From Euwallacea fornicatus (taxonomy: Eukaryota > Arthropoda > Insecta > Coleoptera > Curculionidae), in the NCBI RefSeq assembly GCF_040115645.1, contig NC_089569.1, positions 310,001-374,000 of the forward strand: a stretch of DNA of 64,000 bases, written 5' to 3'. The notes beneath the pieces are model-generated. The model saw only the letters and a program-made list of their open reading frames with translations, ran no database searches and had not been told where the DNA came from. This document shows, in pieces, positions 1 to 11,500 of the stretch; position 1 is the first letter of the stretch; the number at the start of each line of letters is the position of its first letter. The position numbers and the translations under genes are program-made.

Positions 1-2650
1 GACAAAGAAAAAAATAATTGCGGCTTAATGATTTGCGGTTACCCTGCAAATGGAACACCACATGTCCAGGCGAACCCTGGACATAGGATATATACATGGA
101 AGTCATAGCACTCAAGACAGGCCATTATTTCATATTTTTTTCAATTTTCCAATTAGAGCCGTTTTGACTCAAAACGTGCAAGTGCAAGTGAACAAAAACA
201 AAAAACTTGAACAGTTTTTGCAAAATATTTACACCGATTATTCAAAGAGACTACCGTCCATTCTGACCAATCGTCGTTTCGAACGGTTACACGGGACATT
301 AAATTTTTTTTAATTTGGAGGCGCTTTGAGCCAAAACAATATTACAACGGATTGCCCAAACACCCGGTATAACATTACATATATTAGATGGAAGAAAAAA
401 GGGCAGAAAAAAGTGGGTAAAGAAAAAGGGTTTGAGAAAATAGGGTAGATAAAAATGAAGATATCTTAGATTAAGAATTTGCGACTACCACGTAATGAAA
501 TACATATGTACATGTACATGTGAGCATTCTTTGTCCATGTTGAAGCAATTAATCAATTATCTGAAAATATCATGGGGTTTTGCCTCTAAATTCCTTCCAA
601 GATAAGTGCGAAAAAATGGTAAAAGGGCTGTCATGAATCTCTTCGCATTTCTTGTTTATGTGAAGACCATTAATTGGCATTATCTGAAAGTGGTACAGGT
701 ACCAGTGGTTGGTACCAAACTCTTCCCCAGATTAGCGTGAGAAGAGAGGGTTGTTTATAAATTCCTTTAGCGTAGGTGAGAATGACCTTTAGGGGTTTGG
801 TACCCATGGGAAAAAGGGTGGACAGCCCTTCCATCTTATCGGTTCTCTCACAAAGAGAGGACGTGTTCTGTGTATGGATACTGGGTTGTATCAGAATTCC
901 ATTTTTGGTTCACGGAGAATAAAGAAGTGCTCTGAGAATTGTGTTTTTTCTCTCCGCCCTTGAACCGCGAATCTTACATACATATCAGACTCTCCAGTTC
1001 GTGACGAAAGTCCCTTTCGTGATAAAATAGACAAATATCAATAAATATCGGTAACTATAGTTCTAAATGAAATAATAACATAAGCAGATGGGCACTTAGG
1101 TGCCTAATAGATAAAAAAAAAACCATGATAAAGGATCAAATAAATATTGATTTGTATTCTTAGACGTCAAAGAAAAATTTATGAGAACATACAACAATCT
1201 AAATAGCTCGCTAAGCGGTTGATCTAAACTAGAAAGATAAGAGATTGGTCCGTATCTAACGGAATAAATCGGATTCTTATTGCTTCATATTAACCCGCAA
1301 CAGGTAGGCATTAAAAGTCACTATTCTCAGTGCTGTGCTTTGGGTCACGTAAACAAAAATGTTTTGCAACCTTAAGGCCCGCATATGAATAACACCGAAC
1401 AGAACATCGAGGCATCTGAAAGTTCGAATAAGCGCAAATAACAAATTATGTAGGTTATTGCGTAAACAAATAAATAAACAAACCTCTAAATTATTCATAT
1501 TATTTATATATCTACGTGATGGACCCCTTGTGCACGCGAAGACATTACGCCTCTCCATTCACGTAGACCCAGTAGGTGCAGCAGTTAATAGATATCGAGA
1601 GAAGTACTTAGTTGGTCAATTGACCCAATTGCTTTGTTGTCTGGATACCAAATTATCGTGCGAGATGATAATGAAATTTATTTTTGATATTTTTTCTCGT
1701 TATTTATTATTATTTTTAATAAAGTCGATACCAGTTTTCATCGAAAAAACAAATCATTGCCGGAACGAAGTGATTTGCGAATTAATTTAATGCGATTTGA
1801 AAGTATGTCATGCATTTTTGTAAGTTTCCACTTCAGGGTCAACAAACCCTATTTATTATTAATTCCGCTTCAAGGTTCAATATTGTGATAAACAATTTTG
1901 TGTACGGTGCGTATTTAACGCGCAACTGATCTCAGAGGTTAAAATTTGAATCTCATCATAGATTCGAGTTTGTCCAGATTAGTTCCGGTTAGTCCAGCAC
2001 AGAATTTTATGTGGTCAATTTTTGCCTTATGGTAGGCTTGAGCTAGTTCGAGTCAAAATGGTTGAACATAGGACTTCATGATAGCGTCTGTTCTACTAGA
2101 GTTCAAGACGAAAGTTGGCACGCGCTAATCTACAATTAGTAAATCCACGCTAATAAATCAATTCAGCAAACTACCTCCCTTAAAATCGTAAAAACTCCTT
2201 TTGTTTTCATCAAGTTTGTAAATCTTTAAACGCCTCATATTTAAATATTAATAAATTTATATTTAAATGTTAATAAATTTTATGTATCACTTAAAGCTGA
2301 TGCATCAATTTTGGACCTTCAAAGAGCGCAAGAAGAAGTCAACTTCGAAAAAATAAATTATTTTTTTAAGACTTAAAGCCCTTTTTTAACTTTATTGATG
2401 TTTAGTCCTGCAGACAAATTTTTGCTGAGTCTTATAGATTCAACTCTAGTAGAACAGGTGTTGACACGGGATCAAGATTTCAACAAATAAAATTCTATAT
2501 TTTACGTTGAGCAAACAGACCATCTGGAGATGAGCCCCAGACCTCCAGGTCCGGTAGTCTCGACCCGAAAGGGCGACCCTCGGCCCTATTCGACACGATT
2601 TCGACTCAATTCAACACGACTTACCTTAAGCGTCTACTTGATTCCAAGAA
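1..2650. other. Gene-free 5' flank of the SCP gene
   Basis: No recognisable gene is seen. The small open frames lack codon structure and similarity I can name. Visible structure includes a perfect short palindrome (GGTCAATTGACC, near 1614), a near-direct AT-rich duplication around 2238-2282, and a 19-nt inverted repeat (listed separately). An unassigned 5' exon or promoter of the calcium-binding protein gene could lie in the last few hundred bases, but nothing in the sequence decides this. Confidence 0.5.
2088..2458. repeat. Pair of 19-nt inverted repeats 330 bp apart
   Basis: The stretch at 2088-2106 (CTGTTCTACTAGAGTTCAA) reappears reverse-complemented at 2440-2458 with a single mismatch. 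The span of about 370 bp is the size of a small non-autonomous DNA element. Similarity does not extend outside the 19 nt, so it may be a decayed element or chance plus selection for structure. Confidence 0.45.
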
Positions 2651-2830
2651 ATGCGTCTTTTACAGGCTTTGACATGCACTCAGTATTCCTGCCTGCTAGC
2701 CCCCGAACTTCCAAATAATTACATCGCCTCAAGAGGATTTAGTAGCAGACACCCTAAGAGGAACCTAGAGCGAAAGTACCAATCCTGCTCAGAGTCTGAC
2801 AGTGATTTGGAAGAATGGCTAGGAAGAAGG
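2651..2830 (+). CDS. SCP exon A (acidic N-terminal segment)
   Basis: Encodes the acidic head ending in LEEWLGRR; the donor is AGG|GTAAGC at 2831. The real left edge is either the ATG at 2651 or a splice acceptor ending at 2665. Basic and Ser-rich residues before the acidic run are of the kind seen in poorly conserved N-termini of this family. Confidence 0.75.
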
Positions 2831-3923
2831 GTAAGCTTATACATAACATACAGGGCGTTAGAAAATTCCTTGCTGCTATTTCTCCCGAATTCTACACGTT
2901 AAATTAAGACAAACTGACAGTTTTTATAGGTATAGCAGTTTCTTTTTTTGCTGAAAGGTAAGCAGCACGAGCTGTTTTTTCCGCCAGTGATTATTTAAAA
3001 ATTTCCTTTTCGTACAGTTATGCCTGATGTAATTTTGCTGTCGTTTCTCAAAATTGATGTGTTTGTGACTTACCATTCGAGTGTTCGAGCTAGGAAAAGT
3101 ACATTTGAACCTTTATCTGAGATTAACGTGTAGAATACGCTTTCGAAGTACACGGATTTATGTAACACCCCGTATGTTTGATTGCAGGGAAATTCCGATT
3201 TTTGGCGAAGAAAAATGCGAACTTTCCATGCTATCTTAGATTTGAATAAGGATGGAGTGATCTCTTTTGAAGACTTTAAATTGTTGGCTGATGGATTTGT
3301 CGATTTGGGGCACCTCAGTGACAAGCATACTAATGAATTCTACCAAGTAATTCAGGTAACATATTATTGATTTTTCCATTTTCGAGTGATACTTTTGCAC
3401 GAAAATTATTCTTTTCTAGGATTTATGGGAAAAGCAGTTTGGAGAAGTTTCAGCTTACAATCTGGTGCCGGTAGAAAAGTTCTTAGATAATATGCATCAC
3501 GTGCTTAACGATAAAATGTTAGTGAGACGAGCTCACTCTTTTCTGCCTTATTTATTTAAGGTGAGTACCTGTTTATACAGGGTCCCGAAATGATGGGTAA
3601 AACTGTTGCGGCATACAGGGAACCTAAAACAGTACGATTACTTAATACATTTTTTTTTAACTCCAGAGAGGTAGTAAAGATGTATTTTTTAGGCGGTAGA
3701 CAAAGACAAATCTGGAGAAATAACCGTAGAGGAATTCAAGATATTTTTCAACATTTTGGGACTGAAAGAAGAAGATGCCATATTGGCTTTCAGGGCTATA
3801 GATTCCAATGGAGATGGCAAGATTAGCAGCAAGGAGTTTGTCAAACACGGTCGGGATTTTTTCTTGACGGAAGACCAAGATAAGATTTCCAAGTACTTTT
3901 GGGGACCCCTCGTGGATCACTAA
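2651..3923 (+). CDS. Sarcoplasmic calcium-binding protein (EF-hand, SCP/Scp2-like), four exons
   Basis: Cytosolic calcium buffer of invertebrate muscle and neurons. Coding exons are 2651(or 2666)-2830, 3188-3355, 3420-3560 and 3693-3923, all phase 0, with GT-AG introns of 357, 64 and 132 bp. The product is about 239 residues if translation starts at 2651. It has an acidic, Ser-rich head (SCSESDSDLEEW), then FWRRKM, then EF-hand loop DLNKDGVISFED, a second EF-hand region (exon 3) with no canonical loop, then DKDKSGEITVEE and DSNGDGKISSKE. The C-terminus is KYFWGPLVDH. Three working loops and one degenerate second loop fit the SCP family. The start is uncertain: ATG 2651 follows an in-frame stop (2639), but TCTTTTACAG ending at 2665 is a good splice acceptor, so the first exon may lie upstream. 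Possible poly(A) signals AATAAA occur at 4406 and near 4762. The gene is convergent with Nup88. Confidence 0.92.
2847..3176. mobile_element. Fold-back element (MITE-like) filling SCP intron 1
   Basis: The left arm 2847-2901 starts CATACAGGGCGTTA and ends AATTCTACACGTTA. The right arm 3124-3176 is its reverse complement, with 13/14 identity at the inner end and about 18/23 at the outer end. It has no coding capacity. The element starts 16 bp after the intron donor and ends 11 bp before the acceptor AG, so it makes up about 330 of the 357 intron bases. No clear target duplication is visible. Confidence 0.7.
3188..3355 (+). CDS. SCP exon B (EF-hand 1)
   Basis: Acceptor TTGATTGCAG|GGA and donor CAG|GTAACA enclose 56 codons. 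It contains FWRRKM followed by the canonical loop DLNKDGVISFED (Asp at positions 1 and 5, Asn at 3, Asp at 12). Confidence 0.92.
3420..3560 (+). CDS. SCP exon C (degenerate EF-hand 2 and linker)
   Basis: Acceptor CTTTTCTAG|GAT and donor AAG|GTGAGT enclose 47 codons. It contains DLWEKQFGEV and the helix NMHHVLNDK; no intact 12-residue calcium loop is present, as expected for the second site in this family. Confidence 0.92.
3693..3923 (+). CDS. SCP exon D (EF-hands 3 and 4, stop)
   Basis: Acceptor TGTATTTTTTAG|GCG; 76 codons and TAA at 3921-3923. Both calcium loops are canonical (DKDKSGEITVEE and DSNGDGKISSKE). The tail KYFWGPLVDH is characteristic of the family. Confidence 0.92.
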   Translation, partial: AVDKDKSGEITVEEFKIFFNILGLKEEDAILAFRAIDSNGDGKISSKEFVKHGRDFFLTEDQDKISKYFWGPLVDH

Positions 3924-4845
3924 ATAGGCTGAAAAAGCCGAAATATTACTTAACATCATTTTCTAGCGATTAGAGTAGTACTTAGGCATTTAACGCATCT
4001 ACCGTGAAACTACGTATTCCAATAACTATTTTAATTTCTAAATTTTCAAATAAGTTGTTAGAAATATCTAATAATAAGTTGTATTGGAATAATTGATCGA
4101 CCATCAAACTGACCAGTAAGTGATGTTCAAACGTAATTATACAATTGCCACGCCCTTGAAATACCAGTGCTCAAATTATACTAGGTAGTATCTTTGCGGT
4201 AAACCTACAATAATTAAAAAGAAATGTGTTATTTAAGTTATAATGATTGAATCATACAACATGTGGTAGTCACCTCGTCGGACGAGGGGTTGGTAATTTC
4301 GATTGATTCGGTTCATTATTTAACTTACTACGTGCCGTTCTCTACAGAGATTACTGTTTGATTTACAGTAGATACACTTTAACAATAGCGAAATTCAACT
4401 GCTAAAATAAAATACATTCGGTCAAATACAGGAGATTACTTCGAGAAATATATTGTAAACTAGACTGCACTAATTCCTATCATTTTTGGGTAAATCGTGC
4501 AAAACTGGTTCTATACTAGTTTCGTCAATAGAAATAGCACTAAGTTTAAGAGTTTAAGCCTGATATGAAATGTATTTTTAAGTCCTGTTTTATGTTAAGA
4601 CAGGTTGTATTACATTAATTTTGCTACTAATTTTTAGATACGCAAAATGCTTAGCCTTTTAAGCCTAAAAGCTGAACACTGGATAATTGTTTATGTCTAA
4701 ACGATTTTTGTGATGATACTTAAGGCAATAGGACATAGTATTCTACATCGATATTATCTTTTAATAAAATTTAATATTTGCATATATCTTGCATTAATCT
4801 ACTCAAGTATACATATACCATGCTCTTCATAAGGCTTTATATATA

Positions 4846-4931
4846 AAAATCGAGAGGTGTCAAGTCCGGTGACTTAGGAGGCCATAGAATAGGGCTGCCA
4901 CGATCAACCCATTGACGTTTCAAGAAGGCGT
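4846..4931 (-). pseudogene. Fossil fragment of an IS630/Tc1/mariner-superfamily (DDE) transposase
   Basis: Read on the minus strand, this short stretch gives an open frame with WVDRGSPILWPPKSPDLTPL. It matches the well-known C-terminal block W(I/V)(G/D)RGGP..WPPRSPDLTPLDF of a common insect DDE-superfamily transposase. Only about 28 codons survive; the flanks show no further similarity. It is unrelated in sequence to the mariner and Tc1 copies further along the window. Confidence 0.7.
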
Positions 4932-5375
4932 GTTACTTAAATACCATTTTGGTTTTGACGTTTTTGTGATGATTACATATTAGAGCGGACTATTGTTAAT
5001 TCGTTTTAATTTTCCTATCAATTTAATACCATAACTTTGTCTGTAGATTAATTTCGCGGTGATTTTTGAGGAAAAGTGCGCTTTCAGAGATTTAGTTTAA
5101 TTATGGTAATATATTCACGCAAGCGTCATAAAAAAACTCTCGAAGTTGAGTTATTAAAAGTGAAAGTTAAAATTTCATCACAGTTGGAAGTTGGTCTTTT
5201 GTTTTTTTTTTTTGTCGAGGGGGTCTATCTAGTCTTATAAGAGTCCTCTGGATATTTCCGTTTCCGGCAAAAATGGACGATTGACCTTATTTGCTCCAAA
5301 TGCGGGCAGACGATCCATTAAAGATACTCTATTCAGTGTTTTGTGGAAAAATGATCGAACATGTCAAATAATGAT

Positions 5376-5381
5376 TTTATT
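5376..5381 (-). terminator. Candidate poly(A) signal of Nup88
   Basis: AATAAA on the minus strand, about 126 nt after the Nup88 stop codon. It is the closest canonical signal seen downstream of the last exon. Confidence 0.5.
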
Positions 5382-5506
5382 TCAGTAAAGGATGATATTC
5401 GTAACAACAAGGAAATATCATGGTTCATTTTCAAGGTTTAATATTCTCAAATTATTACAAATACAGCGTGTTTAAAGGAAAAAAAATGGCAAGTGTTAGT
5501 TTCCTG

Positions 5507-5573
5507 TTAATCTAAATTCAGCAGAACTTTATATTCATTCACCTGCTTTACCATCTCGTTGATTTTTTGGGTT
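5507..5573 (-). CDS. mbo: Nup88 exon 12 (C-terminus, stop)
   Basis: Acceptor AATTTGTAG|AAC; encodes TQKINEMVKQVNEYKVLLNL and one Asp before TAA at 5509-5507. The INEMVKQVN block is the usual end of Nup88. Confidence 0.9.
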
Positions 5574-8500
5574 CTACAAATTTATTGATTAGGCAGATAA
5601 CATAACAACTCGGAATATGAAAATACTTACGATTCCCTAAGACTGTCCTTTATCGTCTTAGATTGCATTTCTCCTATTACTGGCAACTTTTTGATTTCGT
5701 GAGCTTTCCAGTTTTGAATCTGAAAATAAGTCAGAAACACCATGCAACTTTGAAACGGCCTCGACGGCAGACATAAAAATTGCGGTTTTTACCACCAAAT
5801 TTGTGATAAAAATTGCGTCTCAGGTATCTTCATATATTTTTTTTATTTCAATGGAACTATCCCTTTAAAAGTAGTGTAAATTTTGGATAGCCCTGTATAG
5901 ATAAAAATAATAAATTACTTAAATACGGCGTCGGCTTGAAATAGGAAGAAATGAGAAAGGTGGCATTATTGTGAAGGTGAAAGTTTTCAGTCTAGCAACT
6001 TTACAAGCTTCATTTTCTCAGGAACTGAAAAAAATCTTACCTGAACCTGCTGGTACTTAATTTTGTTCTTCACTTTCTCGATAGAATTTTGGAAAGTCGC
6101 ACACTGTTCACTAAACCCCTGCAAATCCTTCATGAAGTTTTTCTCGGCATCTGAAGGTTCTGGCTTTTTCCTAGCCACCAACATTAACAACGTCTCGCAT
6201 CTAGAATCGGTGTCGAAAACGTCCATTTAAGTTGTTCGATGCTACATTAAAATCTAAACAACCTCTTTAACAGTTCGTCCTGCTTATCCTTCATATCTTC
6301 GTATTTTTCTGCCAGACATTCGGCTTTCAGCCTAAGTTCTTTGGAATCGCTCAGTTGATCGATATATTTCTTTTGGGTTTGTTTGAGCAGATTCAGTGTG
6401 TGCGCTCTCTTTTCCAATTCTTCCCTAGCTTTGGTGTAATTCTTGAAATCTTCTTCTCTAAATGTTTCTGCAGTTAAACGAATTAGCTGAAACATAAAAG
6501 GAGAGGGAAATCGATAAGTCATAGAAAAGGGAAATCGAGAATCAATGAATCACGGATAAGAAGAAAGACAAATAGAGACACATTTTAAAATTTTATAGGT
6601 ACCTCGTAGCATTCCTCGGGAGTTTTACTGGCGGTAGAGGACAGCTTGAGCAGAGGACGGCTTATGCCTTTCTTTAAAATTTTCTGGATATATTGATCGA
6701 AGGGCTCATTCAACATCTAAAACCAACCCAACAAGTTAATCAACGGTTTTCGTAGATTCTAAATGTGCAAAACTTAACCTTCTTTAGAGGTGACTGGTTG
6801 TCTCCAAGTACCTTATCCTCCCCCGTTAAAATATCTTCTTTCTTAGGTGGAAGGGCCGCTGTTAGTATTCCTAAGGTGACTACACGAGCATCGCTCAAAA
6901 GCGTAATGACGGAGGTGGGTTCGTAATATAATGAAAACCCAATAACGGGGTTCGATTTCTTGCTTGATGACGTTTTGGTACAAATTAAGTACTCTGCTGA
7001 ACTAGGAGCGTGGAAAATGTCAAATGTGGGGTCTTCATCTGATAAAAAAAAAGTTTTCTTCAATGAACTTTTCAACCTTTACATCATTAAATTCCTAAGA
7101 AAACGATTCTTTTAAGCTACTTACCGTCTGGCCCAAATACATAGTTATGTAATTCCTCAGTGCAATTTATATTAATAGTGTGAATCCCAGCGCTGTGAGT
7201 GGCAAAGTATCTGGATACCTTGGAATCGTCCTTGTGTAGAAACACCGGACATTTGTATTTGATCTCTTCAACATCGCTCAAGTCGTCCGGAAGCACCAGT
7301 CCCAATTCCAACTCTACAATCTCGAAAACTAGCAATTCTCTTTTGCATTTATTTTCTGAAGATACGTTCAAAACATCATCTTTAGGTTCTTCAGTGTTCA
7401 CCAAAATGCTGTGGATGATAATCCCCGTGGAACTGGCAATGCATAGGATTTGTGGTGTGGTTTTTAGGCAAATTATAGAACATGCATCACTTTCTGCGGT
7501 TTCGGACTGTTCGGAAAAACGACAGGGGCCTTTAAGAACCGCTTTGGTACTAAACAAACGTAAATTTAAGTAAAAAGCGAGTTTTCAGTGAAGCGAATTA
7601 CCGCCTGTTCAGATCTATACAAATAGTGAAAACTGCGAAGTCGCCTCTCAATATGTAAATGGGCCACACTAGCTCGTCGATCTGGTGCTGGTTCTTCAAA
7701 TTTTGAAATTTCTCCAGACGTTTCGGGACAATATTAACGGATTTAGGATTAACTAATTGCTTCTCTACAAAAGGTCAAAAACGTACTTTGTTTAGAAGGC
7801 TATTAGCGCCTACCAACCTCGTCTTGCCTCCACGAGCTTAGGACGTTTCTCAATGGACTCGGTTTTGGTTTCTAGAATTTCTGGAAGCCCGAAATCAAAG
7901 TCCACCGCGGCTTCCCCGTATATGTCCAGGAAAGTCGTTTTGGTGCCCGGGAACATGCCCCCCGGTTTATCGCCGATTTGATAGGTGCCCACGTTTAAAG
8001 CCTCGTTATTGTGGATTTGGTAAAGCCTAGAACATTGTTGTGCGAATGACCAGAACGCGGATTTCGCGGAATTTTTTGGTCGTGCTTTTCTGTAACATCC
8101 CGTGCGACCGTGGGGAAGGTGCCCTGGATACTTAAATCCATTTCCCCACCGTCACTTCCATCGGAGGATCATCATTTTACGAAGATCTTTGTTACGTACC
8201 TCAAAACGTTGTCTGAGGTAAGAACTAAAATGTGTGAATCGCTGACACTTCCTGGGTGAAACTTCGCCTTCCTGACTTGAATGTTCTCGCTGCAGGACAA
8301 AAATCTTTCATCCAGACTGTAGCTCCTGCAATAAAAATCTCTATTCAGCAAAACTTTAATTGGTATTAAAACAAACGTTCATTTAAGCTCCCATTTATAA
8401 CAATTTCGGTGCAGAAACGGACAAGAATAAATAACAGTTAATAATTCAAAAACCTCGGCGAAAACTGTATATTTATGTATTGCACACGGCCTCTTTTTGC

Positions 8501-11500
8501 AACAATATTTCTTAATTTTGAGTCCTCTTTTACCCTTTTACCCCATTACCGTCTCCGCAATGCGATTTTCGGTCGTGCGACACATCCTCGCCCTAAATAA
8601 CAATTTCGGTGACGTCTTGCTTTTTAGCGCTCTTTGCTGTAATTAGGCTGAATATGACTTAAATGGGTTGATTGAGATCTACGATGCGGTGTAACCCCAA
8701 ATGCGTCGAAAGAAATTATTATTATCATTAAAGGAAAAAAAAGTTTATTTTAATTAGTCAACATCCACATACAGTAAGTAGGGAACAATGATAAAATAGG
8801 ATTTCGGGCTCGTTTCGACTCATTTTCATTAACGAATGTAATAATAAAATTTATGGACCTGGTCGTTAAAGTGCTCACGAACGGTAATGTTCCCACGATC
8901 CGAGGCGCGCGCGAACGTGGATCAACCCAACGCAGTACCCAGTCGCCCCAGTCAATGGCGCGCACGGACATAAACCAATCAGACACGGCGCTTATTGAAA
9001 TACTTAAAAACTAGAAACGTTCTTAAATCTCTATAAAAAGGAATTTTCCGGGTTAGTTTACAGATCGGGGCTGCGATATCGATTTGCGGGTCTCCAATTA
9101 TGTGGAAATCTTGGCATCCCCGGTAAAGGCCTTCTTAACTATAATTAAGAAAGCATAGGTTAAGCAGTAATCTCATACTCGCTAAGATTTGGCGGCCGCG
9201 AGTCAATTTGCATAAAAAAACAATAAAATTAGCGCCGGATTAGCGAAATGCGTGAACGAGGCTTAAAGTAGCAGAAAGTCCCGGGTTAAGGTATTTAAAG
9301 GCTCCTCTAATAGGGGCCATCTTTGGTAAAGCTTCAGGTTGTATGTCGAAAGCAAATTTTGAGATAAAATTTAATAATTTGCTAATTTAAGGCGAAGCCC
9401 TAGACGCATCTTAGCAAAATAATTTGGGTTTCACTATGAAGTCGGTAATGGCTCTCACCTATACTGCGTATATAGTTACGCATTCGCCATGCATTTTCCA
9501 TAGCAGTAAGGACAGTAAATACTCTTCGGCGGCCAGTAACTCGTGATTTTTTTTATAATTTCATTAAAAATTTGAAGGAGAAAGGAAACGATTTTAAATT
9601 CATTTAAATCTGAGAAAAATCGAAAGGCACGCCGCTCGCGTTTGTCAAGTCTTGTTACACTTCTTGTGGTGTCGACGATAAGTGAGACTACTTCTGAAAC
9701 TTTGTGGGGCTCAACAAACTTTATTTAAACATAAATACAACAATTAGTAACACGCGAATTACTTAAACAACGCTTTGAACTACTTAGAACAACACTTACT
9801 TGCACCTATTAAATCTTTTTACTAAAGGGCTTAAGTAATTAACTATAGCGCATCATGTACTTATATGTATATCCGTCGGTTGGAACTGTGACATTAGCGC
9901 GATAATTCCAGTACGATGTCGAACTATTCTGAGGACGTTAGTCGTCCGTGAATGCCTGGGAATGTTCTCTGCAAGTTTACGCCGGGCCGTCTTGCATTAG
10001 CTGGAGCTCGTGGGTTTACCTCGTCAGGATGTAAGTTTGGCGAGAGTCGTAGGGTGTCCCCAAATGAGGAGGGCTCAACGGTGACCCACCACCTTCCTCG
10101 GTCAAAGATTTATCGATTCATGGTGATATGCGAAATTGCCTCCTTCTGGAGATATAATCTCTTGGACTAACTTTTTAAAAATGTTTTTCAGATAAGTCAA
10201 AAACGGCCGTACGGACTGCAACGAGATTTTCTGCGTGATATTTCTGCTTCTCAGAGCATATTCGACGGGGTTATTATTCCGAAACCATCAGGGGCAGTAG
10301 TCGCTTGTCCGAAGGTCGAATGTTGGATACACCAGAACTTTTTTATTCGCTTTTGAAGATCATTGTTGTTGTTGTTGTTTTTTTTTAATGAAATTTCCCG
10401 TTTGTTAAGCTATTTTCAAAAGATATTTCATCGAGTTTCGGTTTAAAGCCTTCATTAGACGGAAAAAATGTAATTTTTTAATTCGATTTTTGGGAAACGA
10501 GCTGCAACGAATGTAATGCCGTTGTCGTGCAGTTTACGGGAACGCCGTCACCAGCTCAGTTTGACAAGAGTAAATCTCTTCCTTCCCGACATCATCGGAC
10601 CGTGGCGCGTTCCATCGGCCGCCCTATACCTCGTTTTTCAGAAACTGAAAAAAAATTTAAAATTTTTTTCGTCTACTCGAGCCTCGAGATCGAAATTCGA
10701 CAAGAGATAAAAAAAAAGTCGAGTAACAAACAGGGAATTTTGTTCAAAAAATAAACCAATCGTCTTCGTGAGGGAATAAAAGTTCTGGAGTGTGTAACAT
10801 TCGACCTTTTAGGGTAATTGGCGATGAAGAAATATATTTTTCACCGAGGGGTATGTTGTGAAACGTTGACCCCTCGGTTCGGGGCATTCTGTATATACAC
10901 ACAATATACAATACTGTGCCACAGCATGGCTCAAGCAGCATTAATTTAAATTTTCACCTGAAAACTGTAACAGGAGAACTATAATTTTCGAAAATTAAAT
11001 AATTCTCAAAGTTTTTAACGAGCAAGTGTCCTTCCATGCAAAACACCCATATAAAACTTCACACTTAAAACAAAAACGTTGTCCACTGTTAAAAGGGGTT
11101 TATTATTCCGACTTCAGACTTAATTTAGCGTACTTTTCATCATTTTTTGGTCTCTTGGCTCATATTACAGAATAAAGCCTGGACGATTATTAAAAGAGTA
11201 GATATAAACGGGTTTGCGCAACAGCTAAGAAGACTCAAAATGCTTTTTCCGTCGTTTACTCAGGACAACTGCAATTATTAATCACAAACGAGTGCTCAGA
11301 ATTCAATATCTGGAGATCGTCTCCTGCACTGCCTCATCTTTGCTAAATTACGCTGGGTTTCCACTAAACCGACGATATTTCGATGCAGCCGTGAGAAATG
11401 GTCGTGTTTCCTCTGATTGGCCAAAAATAAGTCTTAGATGACGCAAAGCGGGCTATAAAGCCTCATTTTTAAGTAAAAGAATAAGTTCACTGCGTAGCGA

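Larger units (their letters stand above)
3924..5506. other. Intergenic region between the convergent SCP and Nup88 genes
   Basis: Contains the 3' UTRs of both genes. It is AT-rich with no intact gene, and has one transposase fossil (4846-4931, separate entry). AATAAA motifs for the plus strand occur at 4406 and near 4762. For the minus strand (Nup88) the reverse-complement signal lies at 5376-5381. Confidence 0.6.

Noticed and set aside
6187..6226. ATG at 6226 as the start of a separate coiled-coil gene
   Set aside because: The frame joins perfectly to the preceding exon through a 62-bp intron ending at 6201, and the combined sequence matches Nup88.
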